A stretch of DNA of 64,000 bases from NCBI GenBank assembly GCA_028564675.1, contig JAOVVO010000008.1:310001-374000 (forward strand), read 5' to 3'. The notes below the pieces were generated by a model. The model was given only the letters and a program-made list of their open reading frames with translations, did not search any database and had not been told where the DNA came from. This DNA is from Onchocerca lupi (taxonomy: Eukaryota; Nematoda; Chromadorea; Rhabditida; Onchocercidae). The translations under genes were made by a program, and so were the position numbers. This document shows, one piece after another, positions 41,472 to 53,125 of this stretch. How positions within the stretch are numbered: the first letter of the stretch is position 1; every line of letters starts with the position of its first letter.

Positions 41472-44263
41472 ATGACGTGTCATTTATATATGTGTTATTT
41501 ACACATGTTATCATTGCTTATCATTGCATTAGCGAAAATCAATAAGTCGGTTACGGATGATGTTGCAAGAAAAGAAATTAAAGTTCCAAAACCGGTTAAT
41601 ATTTCCGGAATAATGTTTTGCAATTACGTACGAGCCTATGCAGTGCTTGTTAATATTGCGGAAGAAGTTTCATGTTTGTTTTTTAATTGGTGTTATTTCA
41701 TTTATTAATTCATTCTTAGATCAATAGGTCATTTGGTATTTTCATTTCTTTACTTTATCATTGAACTTACCTTCATGTAATTTTATTCAGCATGCATAAG
41801 TTTATAAAAGCGGAAAAAAATCTATACAAATTTTATTTAATTATTAAAATGAAATTTTTTTCTTCTATGAAAAAATTATATGAAAAACGATAAAAAATTT
41901 GTAATTCGATCCCAAATTTAATTTCAAATCCCATTCTTCTAGCATTTTTTCTTGTTGATTTTTTCTTGTTCAATCACATTCAAATTGAATTCTGTTTAAA
42001 GAAATATTTAATAGTTTCATTATACATAGTAATACTTATTGTTATCACAAGTATCATTTTTGCTTATGTTTAATTATCATGTATTAATTTTTTTCCTTTT
42101 TTTATCTTATTAATTTTTATCATATATCACTTATCACTTTTATGCATTATTCGCATTAATATTAGGCAAAGATTTAAATTAATAATTCTAATAAATTAAT
42201 GAAATTTTTAGATAAGGTGGAATCTGAAATAAAACGTGGTAAATTACGAATTAGTAGTTATACACTTTCCGATCGTGATGGTTATTTCGAAGTGATCGGT
42301 CGTAGATATGTTAAAAAGGATCCATTATTATTAAATATTACTCATCATTGTTTACCGGATACAAAACGGAAACAATATCGAGTTAGTGGAAGTTTTTCGA
42401 AAATTCAATATCTTTCGCTAATTTAATGAGAAATTAATTATACTACAGCTAATCTAATAGAAAAATTATACTTTTGCTAATTTAAGAGAAAAATTATATG
42501 TAATTATAATATAGAGATTTTTCTTCCTTTAGTTACTAAAAATTTTTTTACTAAAAAAGAAAAGAAAATTTGCATTTAAAATTACAAACTATAATTTAAT
42601 CATTTATATATTGTTGTGAAAATTAATTATAATTTACTCGTAAGTATATCGCAATTTCATGCTTAGCCTCTATTTCTTGTAAATTTTTTTTTTTGTTCAA
42701 TACACGTCAATATAGTGCTACTATCTAAACATTTAATTAAATACTACGATTAAATCTTGTAATTTTTGATTCTTACATGAAAATATTTGATTGCAAGATG
42801 ATGATTCTATTCCTTCTACTTGAGAATATTTAATTTTAAACAACAATTCTATCTCTTTAACGTAGATTCTAAAGCAATGATTTTATGCCTTTCACGTCGA
42901 AATACTTGTTTCTGATACTCGTAGAAATATTTTGTTTAGATGATGATTCAATTTCTTTTACGTGGAAATATTTGATTGCATGATTTAGTAGGAAGGTTTG
43001 TTTCGAAACAATGATTCTATCTCTTTTTACGTAGGAACACATTTGATTCTAAATAATGATTCTATCTTTTTTTTTTTTTCACTTGCAAAAATTTGACGAC
43101 AAAATGATAATTCTGTTCGTTCACGTAAAAACATTTAATCGTAAACAATGATTTTATTCCTTTTTTTCCGTCGAAATACTTGTTTGCTAGAAATGAATAA
43201 CCTAAATCATCCATTCGAATTCATTTCTTCTTTTGAAAGATGACAATTATATCGATCATAAATTGTACTCGTAAAGTGTAAAATGACAAATGATGTAAAC
43301 GACACTTCTCATTCCATCCCTTTCTTCTCCTTTACCATTTTAAAATAATTGATAAAATGACCTTATTTGATATTCATAGGACAACGTTTGATAGCAATCT
43401 TCAATATTATTAATTTTAAAATATCAATTATCAATAATAAAATTAATGCGATTAGAAATTTTTAAATTTCAAAATATATCACTATTAGAATTGATAATTA
43501 ATATATTCATAATGATATTAATATTGCAATCAATCTAATCTTACATTATTTGATAGTCTTATCAGAAATACTTTATTATCAAATATTTCATCTTTTTTTT
43601 TTTTGTTGATTTTTTTTATTAGCTTTTTTTTTTTTTAAATCATTACCAATGCATGAAAGAGATTTTTTTCCTTTTTTACAGTATTTGTTAATCTTATCAA
43701 ATGTTTCATTATCAAATATTTCATTCTTTTTATCAAATTTTTTTTTTAAATCGATATTAAGACATAACAGGATATATATGTCTTTTATAATATTAGCTAA
43801 TCCTATCATCAAATATTCATTTTTTAAATCACTATTAAATCATAAAATAAAATATATTTCTCAGTATTTTAAATTAGCTTTGATGATAAAATTGTTGAGT
43901 TTAATCGATTTCAGTTGATAGTTACAAAAAAAAAAAAAAAAAAATGGGCCATATTTTGGAAAGAAATCATAATCGATTTCAGTTGAAAGTTACAAAAAAA
44001 AAAAAAAAAAAAAAAAGGTCGATATTTTGGAAAGAAATCATTCTGCAGCTTTCAGAAGTCAAATTGATGATTCTGATGATGTATTTCAGAATTGCTTCAC
44101 AAATATCATGTACAAAATTCGTTCTGATCCAAGAAATATGAACTATGATGTGGGTGATATTTTACTGGATCGATTAGAATTCCAAAGTGAAGTACAATGT
44201 CGTGATTGGCCCTATGAATATCCGCAATTTGTTAAAGATTACATCGCCAAACATCCAACATAA
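41472..44263 (+). CDS. Transthyretin-like (TTL/ttr) family secreted protein
   Basis: TTL proteins are small nematode-specific secreted beta-sandwich proteins, abundant in parasite secretions; some bind dying-cell surfaces or act on neurons. Three exons fit in phase: 41472-41673 (donor CAT|GTTTGT, phase 1), 42212-42381 (phase 0) and 44090-44263, giving 181 aa. A hydrophobic leader (MLSLLIIALA, from residue 12) precedes VPKPVNISGIMFCN, equivalent to the family's G-x-L-x-C-N start. Then come SDRDGYFEVIG (family: D-x-x-G-x-F-x-v-x-G), ITHHCLP (family: Y-H-D-C) and NYDVGDILLDRLEF...QCRDW (family: y-d-i-G-x-l-x-L ... C). Cysteines sit at the expected positions. The start could also be the Met at 41505. 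An out-of-frame ATG at 41465 sits between the acceptor and the start. Confidence 0.85.
42795..43190 (+). repeat. Degenerate 42-50-bp minisatellite in TTL intron 2
   Basis: Eight or more copies of a unit like AACAATGATTCTAT plus TCCTTTTACGTAGAAATATTTG follow each other with drift. An outlying half unit lies at 41080-41130. Confidence 0.6.
43903..44041 (+). repeat. 68-bp tandem duplication with internal poly-A
   Basis: AATCGATTTCAGTTGA(T/A)AGTTAC, then 20-24 A, then ATATTTTGGAAAGAAATCAT occurs twice (43903-43970 and 43971-44041). It sits right before the last TTL exon and adds extra TTTCAG sites. Confidence 0.85.
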
Positions 44264-45215
44264 ATTTTAAACTTGAACTTAATATATCAATTTTAATTCA
44301 TAATATAATTCTAAACTATCTTTTTTTTATTTTCGATCAAAAATTTGTAAATTCGAAAATTCTAATTTCAACGCTATTTTATTAATTTGAATGACAAAAA
44401 TGATTTTGATTCTATTGGATTTATTTACAAATACTCATCAGTCATTTGATTTAAAGGACGAAAGAAGGTGATCAAAGTGCATCATTGTCATTTAATTGGA
44501 ATTTTGCATTAAAATTCTGAATGAATATATTAAATTTAAATCAATTTAAAGTGAAATGATTAACATAATTGTCTTTATTTATCAAATGGTGTATGAAACA
44601 AAAAATTTTTAAAAAATTGAAAAGAAATTATAACTGTAGAAATCAATTCTTTTATGAAGAAATTTTGGACGAAATTTTGGCACAAATAAATTTTAACATT
44701 TCTTTGACTAGAAATTTCGTCCCAACTTTGTAATATACAAAAAAAAAAAGAAAAAAAAATCGATTATATATTGCAATATTTTTAAAAAATCGATTAACAT
44801 TACGATTTATATCATATGATACTTAGTATGTATAAATTATTATATATTTGATTATTTAATAGCATCAAATAATTGCATGGTTATATAACATAATATTAAA
44901 TAATATTTAATTCAATTAATTAACAAGAAAAAAAAAAGACAGCTGCTCCAAGAATGATTCTTATCATCCTTTGATTATTATTTAAACTACTATCATTTAA
45001 TCAGTCACGTAATACATAATATTTATTTGATGATATCAGGATGATAACTAAATAAAATGTCATTTTTTGATGATATCAGAATACTTCAGGAATATTTCTC
45101 GTCATTTTTTAATAATTCTTTGAATTATCACAATCTAATTAGTCATATAATGCATTACATTTCTTGAAAGCAGCTGAATGATACACCAGAAACAGTTAAA
45201 ATTTAATTTCATCCG

Positions 45216-45370
45216 CTAATTTATGCGTTAATTAATTTATCGGGAATTACCGTATTGCCAAAATCCTGTTCTTTTCGGAAATTACCGGAAATTACCGTAT
45301 TGTCGAATAATTTGTGCGTTGATTAATCAATTTATCGGAAACTACCGTATTACCAAATCCTGTTCTTTTC
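45216..45370 (+). repeat. Direct repeat block with GGAAATTACCGTATT core
   Basis: Two copies of TATCGG(G/-)AA(T/C)TACCGTATT(G/A)CC then AAATCCTGTTCTTTTC lie about 93 bp apart, with a further partial copy between them. Confidence 0.7.
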
Positions 45371-48300
45371 TTAAAGGTTAAAAATCAATTCCCAGGCAAC
45401 ATCAATTTCAATTCATCGTATGCTAAATTGGCAATAAAAACATAGTTCTAGGGGAAAAAAAAAATTTTCAGTGAATTTTATAAAATATTTTTTTTAATTT
45501 CACTTAAATTTTTTCCTTTTTTCGTAGATTTTTCTTATGTTAAAAATTTGTTTTCTACAAATGTGCTAAATCAAAAAAAAAAAATACTAAAAAACTTTCA
45601 TAAATTTTTTTTGACTAAATGATTAAGTTTCGATGCATTTTTCATTTAACTGATTGCAATATTTAATTTTCTTCATTTCTTGATTTTATAATACTAAATC
45701 ATAATATTATCAGTAACAGATCATATTATTTATTGAAATATCATTAAAATAATTATTTAAATTGTTTATTAATGATACGACAAGTTGTTCATTTTTTTCC
45801 CCACAAAATTAATATCAGTTGTTTTGGAAGCAAAAAATTATGTTCTTTCATTTCATTTCATGAGCAATATTCAATTATTTAAGTTAATAATAACTTCCAA
45901 TATTTATAAATTGAAATTACGTGGCATAAATTTCATTATATATGACATATATTTAATGATAAATATTTTTTTACACTCATTTTACAATAATTATGCAAAT
46001 TAAATATTTATTTAAAATTTAGTAATAAGCAAAATTAATTTTATATTAAAGATGTATAATAAATTCGAAATATTTTATTTTTTCCAACTATACTGAATTT
46101 GTTTCGCAAGACTAGAAAAATTTAGAATTTCCCAAAATTTGAATTTAATAATTTCTTTCTTTTCTTTTTTTCAGAATTGAATATCGGTATAATGCTATTT
46201 CCGGAATGCTGATTGAAATCAACAGATATGGATGAATGAATGAATGAATAAATGATTTTGAATATTTCATGATAATTTGAAATTTTCGAGATTATTAAAA
46301 TCATCATACAATTGCAAAAAAGATTTTACTCAAATCGATGAAATAATTTTTAGAAATTTATTTTAAAAGTTAAAGGATAATATGGACAAATTAATGAAAT
46401 GATAAATTGAAGAATATTTAAATACAACAAATATCAATACTTATAAATTCATATATCACCATATATTCGGAGGTATATAAATTTGCTATCATCGAATAGT
46501 TTATTTGGCAATATGTAATACTAAATTATCAACCGTTTATTAAATTTATCAGAATAAAAATTTATCAGAAAATTATTAAATTATTAGAAAAAAAAAAGCG
46601 AAGTGGCGAAGCATTTTAATAATATTCAATAAGCTTGAAAATTCAGCAAAAACACATATAAAAAAAGGTGTGATAAGTTTAATTTTGTCTTCTTTTCCAT
46701 CAATTTTAAAACATATGTTGTTTAGAAAAAAATTAGCTTCTAATCAATCAATTAATTAATCATATTTAACGAATGACTGAATCGAAAAGTAATCTAATAG
46801 TAAATTAGATGGTAGTAAGAATTATGATAAGATATAGGTATCAATAAGTAATTAATTAAGTCTTTTTTTCATTCTTTTTTTCATTGTTCGTGAAAAGCAA
46901 CTGTAATTTATTAACTGTTAATTGAACCGAATTAAAGCAAAAACATCTTAAAAGAATTGTAAAATTAAATATCAATTCTTGAACTTTTGGAATATTTAAA
47001 TATTTCATTTCAAACGACAAACAATAATTAATCGATTTGGCGTTATTATATGAAATATATGATTAGATCGATAATTATATCGAAGATTATAGGAAAATTT
47101 GATTGGAAGCTAATTTTTGTGCTAAAATTCGACAACATAGATAAGCATTTAAAAGAATTTAGATCAGTTAAATAATAAAATAAAATTTTTGAAATGATAT
47201 GATTACGATTAAGTGTAGCCATCAATTTTGCTCATGAAATAATCAACAGCGATTGAACATTTGCGATAACAGTAATATGTTACCGTATGCCTTTGTTAAT
47301 AGTTCATGAGCAACTGGAATAGTAAAACAAACAGTGATATAAATGATTAAAGAACGAAAAAAAAAGAAAAAATTAATAAACAAAGAATAATGATTAAATA
47401 TGATAAATTCTGATTTAAGATAATTTATTTTAATTTGAAACTAATCAAGCATTAATTAAGATTGGTTTTTCGATTATCTTGAAAAAATGAGAAGGATATT
47501 GCACGAAAAAGTAGATAGATATTATCAAGTTTATCGATTTCTACATTTAATGCTTTTAACTGAAAAATGATCCCACATATTAGAATAATATCAAATTTAA
47601 CTATCGATTATTTGAGTACTAATTACTTGCTCTTATAATTTTCTGATAAATTTATCCAAAGGATAACTTTCTACCTTGTTTATATCAATCTCGATCATTC
47701 ATGATATTCATCAATTACATGCACTTTGATAAACATATAATTTGTTATTGATATTGACAGTTTGAAAAAAAAAGAAAAAAACGAATCATTGAGGAAGATT
47801 TACATCAAAATTATGAATATCTATTTTAAATTCAATAAAATCAAAAAAATTTCATGGAATTATGATGCCATATATATATACATATATCTTCGATATTATG
47901 CAACATGCATCCAGCATATTATTCCAAAAACCAATAAATTTTGTCGATCAATTATTTAGATCAGCATATGTTGTTGATATAGCCTAAAAAAAAGAGAAAA
48001 AATAGAAATTATTTCAGATTGACCATAGATTTTTCAAATAATTTTAACTTTGATCAAAAGATAAGATGTAAACCAGTAATAATATATTCCGGATTAGAAA
48101 TATCATCTGGATGAATAACCAAAAATAATAATCCGAATAGATTAATTAAATATTACTTAATATCATATCAAATGTCGTCTTCTATTCTTATCAATATTAT
48201 TAACATTTGTATTTTATTATGTTATCGTATGAAATGATATTAGCATCATATTCCATTATATCATCGTATCAAATAATATTAGTACCGCATTTTACTGTAT

Positions 48301-49008
48301 TATCGTATATTATTATTGTACTGTATTACATTACTGTATCACACAGTCTTAGAAATTAAGCAATTAAACATTACCTCGAAAAAGTAGCGATTACTGTAGC
48401 ATCCATTTTGTAAAGATGAATTATTTATTCGTTGCGGAGGAAAAATTATAGTTAGCCATTTTACAAATAATTTTACACCATCATTTCATTGAATAAATAA
48501 ATGATTGAAATTCAACGAAGGAAGAAAGGAAACGATTGAAAAGTTGTTGAAAAAATTTCGTAAACAACAGGAAAAACAATCTGATCGGATTGCTTTAATT
48601 CGATACAACGAAGCATTCAGGAAGCAGTTGTCATTGTTGTTAATGCAACTTTAAAGCTTGGCACGAACATTTTGAGCTCGAGCTACTGCGAAAAGCCTGC
48701 AATGATCATTTTTAACAAAAAATATGACGGAAATACTTTATTGTACAATTTTTGATTGATATGATGGAATAAAACTTATCAATGAAAACATCTAATGATA
48801 ATAGTTATTTTAAAAGCTTTGTTAAATTTATGTCCAATTTAATCATTCAACATTAAAGATTATTATTTTTATTATTATTATAAATCAGAATCCATTTAAC
48901 ATTAAATACTACTATTTCAATTATTAAATACAAATCAGTAATCGAATACATATATTTAAAAATACTATATACCTGTCTTAACTATTATTGTAAATTCGAA
49001 ATTGAGCA

Positions 49009-49012
49009 TATA

Positions 49013-49053
<41 letters not shown>
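49009..49053. repeat. (TA)n microsatellite
   Basis: Almost pure TA dinucleotides with one TG interruption; several shorter TATATA runs follow to 49310. Confidence 0.9.
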
Positions 49054-49055
<2 letters not shown>

Positions 49056-49367
49056 GAAAATATCACATCTTTCTCTGAATTGTTATGGGAAATCAGAATT
49101 TGAATACTATATATATTTAAGAATGTCACATCCTTCTGCTAATCATTATTATAAATTTATATTTAATATATTATTGTTAGTATATCATTATAATCAAAAA
49201 TTGAGTATATATCTTATATATATTTGAAAGCATTAAATTTCTCCTTTATTATTATTAACCAGAAATTGAATATATATATATATTCGAAAATGTCATAACT
49301 AATATTATATATATTGGAATAGAAATAAATGAATAAAAAAAAATTTGGATTCGTGATAAGCCCCGCT

Positions 49368-49543
49368 TTAAACCATTAACGCATCAGCTGTGATAACAAA
49401 ATATTTTGTAGACACAAACACACAAATGCTGAAGAGGATGGATGGAGGAGCATTATCATCAACATCAATCACTACTATTATTAAACTTATCTTTCGATCT
49501 CTTCTATTTTTATTTTTGTTAATTTCAAGCTCAAAATTTTCGT
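49368..49543 (-). pseudogene. Possible cadherin-repeat relic
   Basis: After a CAATTAG acceptor the minus strand reads (D)ENFELEINKNKN, RKISLIIVVIDVDDNAPPS and then a hydrophobic stretch, to a stop at 49368. Cadherin repeats end with a pattern of LDxExxxxYxLxI...V.I.V.DVNDNAPxF. The order and spacing match well, including DVDDNAP for the calcium-binding DxNDNAP. No neighbouring cadherin exon was found and GAT-rich sequence can mimic part of the motif, so this is either a decayed exon or chance. Confidence 0.3.
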
Positions 49544-50484
49544 CTAATTGTTTGCAAAAACGCTCGATAAATAATAAATAAATAAAATAAATAAAAGGAA
49601 TGGAATTGATTAATGAATGAAGAAATAAATTCAATTTCGAATAACATTGACCAAACATTTATTAATAAGTAAACAAAAAATCCCAATGCTAATCTGAACA
49701 GATTCAATTTTTTCACCGAATATTTTGAAAATCCAGTCAAAATAATCGTAAAATTAACGTAGCATAGGAAAAATATTGAAAAAAAATTGAGGGAAATTTA
49801 AAAAATATTCGAAAAGTATCTTATAAAATTGATTTATAATAAGATTACATGAAATTAACATGTTTAAAATTAAGGATCATAAAAGTATTGTCAAATAATA
49901 ACAGATATCCAGAAAATAATTCAGGAATAAGCATGTAATGTGACGTGATATTTACTCATACCTGGTTTAAAATGATTAATTTTAGATTTTACATAAGTGT
50001 GTTTATGTGTTCTGTTTTATTTTCTTGATTTTAGATTGTTGTTTTGATGCAAAGTTGATAAGACATTTTATCAACAGATAGCAAAAAATTTAATCCATCT
50101 GATATTCTCAACAAAATTAAAATTGGATGGAAAGAATTTCAGCTAACTGATCAGATCAGGAATCGAATTAATAAATCATTTTCAAAATGATTTCATGCAA
50201 ATCGTTGCAAAACAATCGTTACAAAATTTCGCATAAATGAAAACAATAAGAATGAATGAAAGAATAAAAATAAATGAAATTAAAATGATTTAAATGGAGA
50301 AATAATGGTGTAAATTTTGGAATGAATAATTTAAAAATAATTTCTAGATATGGTACGGAGAGAGGAAAAAAAATATTTTATATGAAAAATGAAGCAAAAA
50401 TTAAACAAAAATGCTATAAATTGGTAGGAATTTGAATAAGAAATGATAAAACTGATAAGAATAAGTGATAATATTGGTAAATTT

Positions 50485-52391
50485 TCAAAATATCTTCATC
50501 ATGGCTTCTTTGCAGCTGCCTAATTTAGCAGACCAATTACCATCTCGACAAACTGAATACGATGCACCATCGATGATTTTTTGTCCAAGTGGACATGTTA
50601 GCAATGCTAGAGTACCTGGTACATGCTTTTTTGATGTTGAATTCTGTAAAAATTTTATTGAAATTTTTTAAGATAAAAAATTACAATCAATAAAGTTTCA
50701 AAAAATCAAAAAAATTTTGAGAAATTATAACAAAATAGGTCGCAAAAAATCAAAAAAAAGTTCTGAGAAATTGTGAAAAAAAAAGGATTTTAAATTTAAA
50801 AATGAAAAATTCCAAAGAAAACTTAATATTAATAAAAGATTAAGCATTAATGACGATAAATTCATGTTAATAAGAGTTTAGTTTTTATTTTTTTTTTTTT
50901 TTAAATAGCAATAAAAATATATAAAATCAAAAATTCCTCGAACTATTATTTAATAAACGAGGAAAAAGTGAATCAAAAATTAATTGAATTAATTTTGAAA
51001 TTTACTAAAGCAAAGAAATATACCGGAATATAGGTTATAATACCCATTGTATGATTCATAGGAATACAATTTAGATCAGAAATTGGTGTCAAAGTTGTAG
51101 ATACATTATCAGAAATTACAACGCATGTTCCTGGAAAGAAGAAAAAAAGGTAAAATTAAAATGGTAAAAATTATTCAAATAATAAAAGTACATCATAAAC
51201 TTCAGCAGATGAATTAAAAAAAAAAAAGAAAAAAAAATCGGAAAGATTTCAAAAGTAAACATATTTTAAAAGTAAACAACGTTTTTCAGTTAGATTTTAA
51301 CCTTCAAGTAAATATAAAATATTATATTTATTACATTTAGATTTTAACCTTCAAGTAAATACAAAATATTATATATATTACATTTACAGGAAAGAAATAT
51401 TTTGATAATAAATAAATTTTATAGAAAAATATGAAATTTTGTTTCGTTTATTAAGAATAAATTAATAAATAGTAGAGAGAAAAAATTTCCAATGAAAATT
51501 AAATAAATTTAGATTACAAAATTAATTTAAATTACTTTAAAAAAAATCACAAAATTGTTTTAAAATATCATTTTATCATCTAAAATTATAAACTTCCAAC
51601 AATTGTTCATCTCTTCTAATAATCTAATTTCTAATAATAGTTTTAAAATTACTTACCCAATTGTGGTTCCCAATTACCTTTTGAGGTACATCTCGTAGTT
51701 GTTGAACCGTTTGCGACAAATCCCAGATTACATGATAATGCGGCCACTGATCCGGTAGCATGGAAAAGATCCGGAATTGGTGACAACAAATTATATGTCA
51801 CCAAACCGTTCGGAATTGGTAAATGTACTAAGCATAAAGCTGAAAGAACAAAATTTTTGAAAATTTCTCAAATTTAAAACATTCCACTTGGAAAAAATTA
51901 ATTTTAACAATAACTATAATCATTAGAAATAAGATTTAAATTAGATTGGATGCAATAAAATTTTTTCCTTAATTTAAAATCTATAAATAATTCATGCTTA
52001 TTTTTTAAATTATGGATTTCTCAGCTTATCATAAACTTTAAAATTACCGAATTTCCAACTTATCATTATTATCAATTTCAAACAAATTCTCTGTTATTTG
52101 TATGAAGAATTGTTGAAAAACAAATAAGATGCACAAGACTTCTTTTGCACTTCATTCTGTTATCATTTGATAAAAAAAAAAAAAAGTTTTGCTTCCATTT
52201 GGAATTTTAATATCTATTTAAATGGATGATACTCTGCAAAATGAATTAAATTCTCACATCGTAGCATGATATAAAATAAAAAGTCAATTTTGTCATACAT
52301 AGAAAAAAAAAAGAAAAAAAAATGAATGAAAACCGGTGACTGTTGAAGTTGTGAACAACAAAATTGTTACTATCAAGGTGAAACGATTCAT
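50485..52391 (-). CDS. Small secreted protein with two Sushi/CCP domains
   Basis: Four exons fit in phase: 52391..52334, 51839..51657, 51130..51024 and 50643..50485, giving 168 aa. A signal peptide, MNRFTLIVTILLFTTSTVT, is followed by CCP1 (CLVHLPIPNG...LSCNLGF...TRCTSKGNWEPQLGTC) and CCP2 (CIPMNHTMGI...LLTCPLG...SVCRDGNWSAKLGSC). Each has the four cysteines and the Gly-x-Trp before the last one that define the fold. A short tail KEAMMKIF follows, with no membrane segment or anchor. CCP modules mediate extracellular protein binding, as in complement regulators. In a parasite an interaction with host factors is conceivable, but nothing here shows it. The upstream DNA carries a cluster of AAGGTCA half sites. 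Confidence 0.88.
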
Positions 52392-52713
52392 CGTACAAAT
52401 TTTTTTAGTTTGCTTAATTCTGGAATAAAAAAAACGAAACATTAATAAATTATTCCAAAAGTTATAACTTTTTTAAGTTATATTTGCGGAATTTTAAAAA
52501 TTTAAAAATAACAGAAATTTGTTAATATAAATTTGAATTTTAATTATAAAATTACATTTCAAAGGAATGAAAATAAAAAAGAAATAATCTCTACCGACGA
52601 TTCATTCATCTTTCCCGCCTCCCTTCTTCTTTGCATATCGGATTTAGGCGGATATGGAATTTCAATAATGGAAATTTCCTGATGAAATGATCAATTAAGA
52701 GAAAAAATTCTAT

Positions 52714-53046
52714 AAAGGTCACATTTTCCTCAATGAAGGTCATACTTTCGCAATTCTAATAAAGGTCAGTTATATTTACTATACCAAAAGGAAATTCATA
52801 AAATAGATATGATCCGGGATTGAGCTGTTTATAGGTGTAGTAATATTATATTGTTTCTTTTCTCTCCTTTCTTTACAACTTGTTTGGATCAAATAATCAA
52901 AAAGATTCCCCTTTGACCTCATCTCTTCCTTTTCTCCTTTCTCGTTTTACCAGTTTACAATACCACATTTCTTGACCCTTTTCCCTGAAACAATACTATA
53001 ATTTGTTTGGATCAAATAATCAAAAGAGATCACTTTTCCCTTGACC
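52714..53046. promoter_or_regulatory. Clustered AGGTCA-type half sites upstream of the CCP gene
   Basis: Plus-strand AAAGGTCA or GAAGGTCA at 52714, 52735 and 52761; reverse-orientation TTGACC at about 52913, 52972 and 53041. The cluster begins about 320 bases upstream of the CCP start codon. CTTTGACCTC read on the other strand (GAGGTCAAAG) resembles a DR1/HNF4-type site. Motif-based inference only. Confidence 0.4.
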
Positions 53047-53125
53047 CCATCTCCTCTTTCATTTTACTTATTTGCAATATCATACTTATCGATCCTTATG
53101 TTATTCATTTCAAATCCATTATTTC
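52881..53125 (+). repeat. 123-bp tandem duplication
   Basis: TGTTTGGATCAAATAATCAAAA starts at 52881 and again at 53004. Both copies continue with CCTTTGACC or CCTTGACC, CATCTC, a CT-rich tract and TTTACAATA or TTTGCAATA. Confidence 0.75.

Larger units (their letters stand above)
44264..50484. other. Gene-poor region
   Basis: No complete gene. It contains a short GGAAATTACCGTATT repeat block (45216-45370), TA-rich microsatellites (49009-49053) and ATCGTAT-type repeats (48190-48350). There are two isolated coding-like pieces on the minus strand: a cadherin-like one at 49368-49543 and a short exon-like one at 48640-48696, reading AFRSSSSSKCSCQALKLH then stop after a good TTGCAG acceptor. Confidence 0.5.

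Noticed and set aside
41465..41545. ATG at 41465 as TTL start
   Set aside because: It reads MKYDVSFIYVLF and stops after 26 codons; the frame from 41472 carries the signal peptide and the domain. It may still act as a short upstream reading frame.
43944..44141. Alternative TTL last-exon frame starting near 44049
   Set aside because: Splicing at TTCTGCAG gives a frame that misses the family's end motif and begins with poly-Lys from the A tract; the acceptor at 44089 restores DVGDILL...CRDW.
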